Assembly: GCF_042408815.1 (NCBI RefSeq)
Contig: NZ_JBHOQR010000005.1
Span: forward strand, 19,352-83,351
Length of the DNA stretch: 64,000 bases
Reading direction: 5' to 3'
From: Thermoflexus sp042408815
Lineage (GTDB): Bacteria > Chloroflexota > Anaerolineae > Thermoflexales > Thermoflexaceae
Under the pieces are notes generated by a model. It saw nothing but the letters and a program-made list of their open reading frames with translations, did no database searches and was not told the DNA's origin. The translations under genes were made by a program, and so were the position numbers. Position 1 is the stretch's first letter. Each line of letters starts with the position of its first letter. Positions 60,994 through 64,000 of the stretch are shown one piece after another.

Positions 60994-61031
60994 GGGCGAG
61001 GGCGAGGCTGGAGAGCGCCTCGCCCTCGCCC
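60994..61031 (-). other. Intercistronic stem-loop between the peptide-binding protein and DppB-like genes
   Basis: Perfect 15-bp stem GGGCGAGGGCGAGGC/GCCTCGCCCTCGCCC with an eight-base loop, 22 bases after the binding-protein stop. No T run follows. It probably protects the upstream mRNA or partly ends transcription so that the binding protein is made in excess. Confidence 0.7.
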
Positions 61032-61053
61032 CAGATCCAGAGGTAGCTCTCGC

Positions 61054-63597
61054 TTATTTCGTGCTGATGAATTCCAGAGAGGCAAAGGCCGGCAGGCTCA
61101 CCGGCTTGACCGTCACGATCACCTCCAGCCGGTTACTGCCCGCCCCCAGCTTCTGGGTCACATCCCCCGTCAGGCGAACCTGATAGCGCCCTTCCGCGAC
61201 GGGAGCGGCCTGGCCACTGGCGGCCACCTGACCCTGAGCATCGAAGACCAGGTAGCGGACGCTTTGGACCTCCGCCGCCGGATAGGGGCGATCCTTCTCC
61301 TTCACGCTGACCTCGAAGGTGGCCTCGCTTCCGGCCGTCACCTGGCTGGGCCCTTCCACGCTCACGCTCGCCAGGCGCGGCTCGCTGAACCGGGCCCACT
61401 TCTCCGCCGGATCGGGGAAGTCGGCGAAGCGCTTCAGGCTGACCGTCTTCTCCGTGGGGAACACCTTATCCAAATAGAACGGACCCATGCCAACCCAGAA
61501 ATGGTTATGGGCTTCCACCCACTTCTTCAGGTTGGCATAACGGCTCTGGATCTCCTCCGTCTTCACATACTCCCCCATCGTCGGAGCATAGGGGAGATAC
61601 CCCTCTTGCGCGGCCTGATTCAGCGTGGCCTTCAGCACATCCAGGCTGGGTCCGGCCACCATGTTCATCCACTCGACCTTCAGCTTCTCAGCCTTATCGG
61701 AGGAGAACGTCAGCTTCTTCTCCGCCTCCGCTCGGATCCCCAGGGCCAGGGTGTGCCACGGGCCTGGACCGGAGCCGTAATCAGGGAACCACGTCCAGCC
61801 GGCGGCCAGGACCTCCGCGTCCAGCTCGAAAGCGTCGACGTAGCTCTCGATCACCAGCGGGTTCGTCGAGACGATGCGGACGCCTTTGAATCGTTGCATG
61901 AACGACTCGAAGCTCGGGACGTAAGATTCGTCGTAAATCGGGCTGTCCGGCTTGGCCCGATCGAAGGTCAGGATCATGTTCAAGATGAAATCCCCCAGGG
62001 AGAGGGGCGAACCGTCATGCCACTTCACCTTCTGGAACAGGTCTGCCGGGTAATACACCGTGACCTTGGCCTGAACGCTCACCGGCTGGGTGTAACGCTC
62101 GCTGGCGCGAACGAACCGCTGAGCCTTCGCGTCCCAATCCACCCAGGCATCGGCAGGGACCTGGATCTCCTTCGCCGTCTGCAGGGAGACCCAATCCAGA
62201 GTCCGAGTTACCGGTAGCCCTTCCCGGACCACCACCTCTGCCCGCTCGAGCCGCTGAGGCCAGTAAAGCCCCGTGTAAGGATCCGGCATAGCCGCCGGGT
62301 CACTGGTGGCCCGATAGGCGAAGGCGTCAGAGACCCAGTTGGAGCCGGCCACCGGGTTGTAGGGATCAATCAAGATCCCGTTGAAGGCGATGCGCACCTG
62401 GGGGGCAGGGTTCTTGAGCCAGCGAAGGGTATAGGGAACCAATCGGGATCCGCCGATGCCACCGGCCAGATCGTAGGCTGCCGTCAGATCGGCCTTGCGG
62501 GCGTTAAAGGATTGCTGATCGACCAGCCATACCCGGACGGAATCCTTCAGCGCCAGCTCCATGGCCCGGCGGAACAGCTGGGCCCGTTCCTCCAGGGTGC
62601 GATACTGTCGGTTCTGCAGCTTCGTGGCCACATCCAGGAACTCTGGAGAAGGCTTGTAGGCGGCGGCCAGAGGAGTGCCCGCCAGGGCACTAGTTTGCGG
62701 GGTATAGAAATCCGCGAAAACAGTGGAATCGTCCCGGGAGATCGCTGTGTTGATCCATCCACCCGTGTAGAGGTGCCACTTGCCTTCGGCGGGATCGCTC
62801 CGGACCCAGATCGGCGAGGCTTCCTTTCGGGTCTTATACTGCCGATCCACAGTAAACCCGACCTGCTCCAGCAGGCCTGCCACATAGTCACCGATGGCTT
62901 TGCGCTCATCCTCCGTCCGAATAATGAAGATCAAGGTGACCGGCTTGCCTTTATACAGCCACTTTCCATCCGGCCCGAGGGTGGCCCCCAGCGCCTTCAT
63001 GCGATCCGCAATGACCTGCTTCGCCTTGTCTGGATTGTGCGCGTATTGACGCTCCAGGGCACGCGCCACATCCACATATCGGGCATAGTCGGGGAAGGCA
63101 GAACTTAGGGGCAACCACTTGGGTGTGGCCAAGCCTCCATAGATCTCCTGGGCAATGTAGTTGCGATCGATCAGCCAATTCATCGCCTCCCGAATCTGCG
63201 GGTCCCCGAAGGGATTCAGCCGACCGTCCTTGAAGTTCAACACGGGGTTGAAGGTGAGCTCTGTGTAAGCACCCCAGGCCAAGTTATAACCCAACTTGGC
63301 ATCGCTGCGCACCGTCTTGAACAGCTGGGGATTCGATACTGTCTCCGCGTAGATATCAATCTGACCCGCCTGGAGTGACTGGATCCCCGCCTCCTGGGAG
63401 GCAACCGTGGAAAGGACGAGTTCCTGAACGCCCACAGGGGCCGCGGTCGGAGAGGGCACAGGAGCTGAGGTGGGAGTCGGAGCAGGGGCAGTCGTAGGCG
63501 TCAGAGGTACTGGAGTCGCCGGACGGCATGCGCTCAGGGCCACCAGGCCGAGCACAGCGGAGATCAACAGGAAATAGGGCGGGCGGTTGTGTTTCAT
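61054..63597 (-). CDS. Oligopeptide ABC transporter substrate-binding lipoprotein (family 5), oversized
   Basis: An 847-residue SBP_bac_5 lipoprotein; typical members have 500-600 residues. The signal (LLISAVLGLVALSAC) has a lipobox Cys at about 24, followed by a Thr/Pro-rich linker (28-55). The binding core starts near 60 (QAGQIDIYAE, NPVLNFKDGRLNPFGDPQIR, EAMNWLIDRNYIAQEIYGG) and continues with extra segments to about 740. The last 100 residues (VEGPSQVTAGSEATFEVSV) form an Ig-like module. The ligand is unknown: peptides or, as in some thermophile relatives, oligosaccharides. AGGAGGAGAAGCC precedes the ATG. Confidence 0.9.
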   Translation of the reverse strand: MKHNRPPYFLLISAVLGLVALSACRPATPVPLTPTTAPAPTPTSAPVPSPTAAPVGVQELVLSTVASQEAGIQSLQAGQIDIYAETVSNPQLFKTVRSDAKLGYNLAWGAYTELTFNPVLNFKDGRLNPFGDPQIREAMNWLIDRNYIAQEIYGGLATPKWLPLSSAFPDYARYVDVARALERQYAHNPDKAKQVIADRMKALGATLGPDGKWLYKGKPVTLIFIIRTEDERKAIGDYVAGLLEQVGFTVDRQYKTRKEASPIWVRSDPAEGKWHLYTGGWINTAISRDDSTVFADFYTPQTSALAGTPLAAAYKPSPEFLDVATKLQNRQYRTLEERAQLFRRAMELALKDSVRVWLVDQQSFNARKADLTAAYDLAGGIGGSRLVPYTLRWLKNPAPQVRIAFNGILIDPYNPVAGSNWVSDAFAYRATSDPAAMPDPYTGLYWPQRLERAEVVVREGLPVTRTLDWVSLQTAKEIQVPADAWVDWDAKAQRFVRASERYTQPVSVQAKVTVYYPADLFQKVKWHDGSPLSLGDFILNMILTFDRAKPDSPIYDESYVPSFESFMQRFKGVRIVSTNPLVIESYVDAFELDAEVLAAGWTWFPDYGSGPGPWHTLALGIRAEAEKKLTFSSDKAEKLKVEWMNMVAGPSLDVLKATLNQAAQEGYLPYAPTMGEYVKTEEIQSRYANLKKWVEAHNHFWVGMGPFYLDKVFPTEKTVSLKRFADFPDPAEKWARFSEPRLASVSVEGPSQVTAGSEATFEVSVKEKDRPYPAAEVQSVRYLVFDAQGQVAASGQAAPVAEGRYQVRLTGDVTQKLGAGSNRLEVIVTVKPVSLPAFASLEFISTK

Positions 63598-63762
63598 GGC
63601 TTCTCCTCCTCATTCATAAGCTGGGCCCCGCTTCGGGGACATTCCCATGCTACAACAGATGGGGCGAGACCATCAAATTCGCTCCGCTCAAGGTTTGGAG
63701 CGTTCCTGACCCGAGTCGGGATCCCCGATATGCATGGACTGCTACCGTTCTGTGACTCATCG
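63598..63762. other. Junction between the TnpB-type gene and the peptide transporter operon
   Basis: 165 bases with no convincing gene. On the minus strand they contain the hairpin CCCCG-AAG-CGGGG (63625-63640 region) just before the binding-protein ribosome-binding site and a GC-rich region after the tnpB stop. In IS200/IS605-type elements the right end and the guide-RNA scaffold lie here, so this may be the end of a mobile element. No consensus promoter for the transporter operon is seen. Confidence 0.35.
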
Positions 63763-64000
63763 TCATTTATTTCCCCCAACAGGGGGAAGCGAATGACCAG
63801 CCACTTCCGGCTTCCTCGACCCGTGGCTCGTAGACCGGCTCTCCGCCGTTCCGCCGCCAGAGGGATCTCCACAGGCGTCCCTTCCCGGGGAACTCCCGGT
63901 AGGGCCCGTCAGGTGGGCCCGCCCGTAGTGTTCCAGGTTGAGCGCCGCGTTCAGGTCCCGATCCAGCACCACCCCGCACGTCGCGCAGCGGAAGACCCGG
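63763..64000 (-). CDS. tnpB: TnpB/OrfB-type (IS200/IS605 family) protein, C-terminal fragment
   Basis: The last 78 or so residues of an OrfB/TnpB-type RNA-guided nuclease, cut by the window edge. FRCATCG carries a CxxC half of the C-terminal zinc ribbon, and LDRDLNAALNLEHYG is the hallmark D-R-D-x-N-A-A-x-N motif with the third catalytic Asp. The tail after it is Gly/Ser/Pro/Arg-rich and ends GHSLPPVGGNK. A short stem (TTCCCCC/GGGGGAA) overlaps the stop region (63770-63788). The gene runs toward the peptide transporter. Whether it is complete or mobile cannot be told from here. Confidence 0.85.
   Translation of the reverse strand, partial: RVFRCATCGVVLDRDLNAALNLEHYGRAHLTGPTGSSPGRDACGDPSGGGTAESRSTSHGSRKPEVAGHSLPPVGGNK

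Noticed and set aside
63594..63872. 92-codon minus-strand open frame between tnpB and the binding-protein gene
   Set aside because: Overlaps the end of tnpB in another frame and has no protein-family character.

Overview
This window looks like chromosome from a GC-rich, probably thermophilic member of the Chloroflexota (a Thermoflexus- or Anaerolineae-like lineage). That placement is inferred. It rests on the high GC content, the many exported proteins with Thr/Pro-rich linkers ending in a (Y/F)LPL(I/V)LR motif, the isopentenyl phosphate kinase, a Tad-type pilus locus without an outer-membrane secretin, and long oligopeptide-transporter subunits. No 16S rRNA gene is present to confirm it.

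Layout. 1-8.8 kb: the 5' part of recA, an AI-2E/PerM-family membrane protein, a small conserved protein, two SH3-domain exported proteins, a giant GerMN/amidase surface protein and a WecA/TagO-type glycosyl-1-phosphate transferase. 8.8-16 kb (minus strand): hpf, comF and the motor half of a Tad pilus/secretion system (cpaB, a receiver-fused cpaE/tadZ, tadA, tadB, tadC). 16-28.7 kb: surface genes. These are a putative LPXTG protein, a Kelch/DUF11 protein, a TadG-like protein and two TadE-like proteins on the minus strand. Diverging from them are TadE, a TadG with a von Willebrand A domain, a TadE with a long Thr-Pro tail, a secreted protein and a DUF348-G5-beta-propeller protein. 28.7-37 kb: plsC, rnc-prfA, tRNA-Gly, a DUF2892 protein, a protein disulfide oxidoreductase, tmRNA (ssrA), an RsmC-like methyltransferase, rpsU, yggT and yggS. 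37-42.3 kb: rtcB-archease-selD-IPK-histone-deacetylase-like cluster. 42.4-49.6 kb: a ribose operon, lacI-rbsD-rbsC-rbsB-rbsA-rbsC-rbsK. 49.8-52.8 kb: an OB-fold exported protein and a DUF58 protein. 52.8-63.6 kb (minus): an ABC-2 export permease, a glycosyltransferase, tyrA, a small membrane protein and a five-gene oligopeptide ABC importer. The right edge carries the 3' end of a TnpB-type gene.

How the genes work together. The 10-28 kb block plausibly builds and decorates a surface appendage: TadA/B/C supply the motor, CpaE places it, and the TadE/TadG pseudopilins with stalked surface proteins are its likely cargo. No Flp pilin or prepilin peptidase is visible. The ribose operon covers uptake, ring opening and phosphorylation of ribose under a self-regulated LacI repressor. 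The rtcB-archease pair forms an RNA ligation/repair unit.

Most notable findings. The selD gene continues upstream of its first ATG through an in-frame UGA at exactly the catalytic Cys/Sec position, so SelD is almost certainly a selenoprotein (Sec17, Lys20) and the host decodes selenocysteine. A (Y/F)LPL(I/V)LR motif recurs in exported proteins and may be an uncharacterised surface-sorting or processing signal. Both solute-binding-protein genes are followed by 14-15 bp intercistronic stem-loops.
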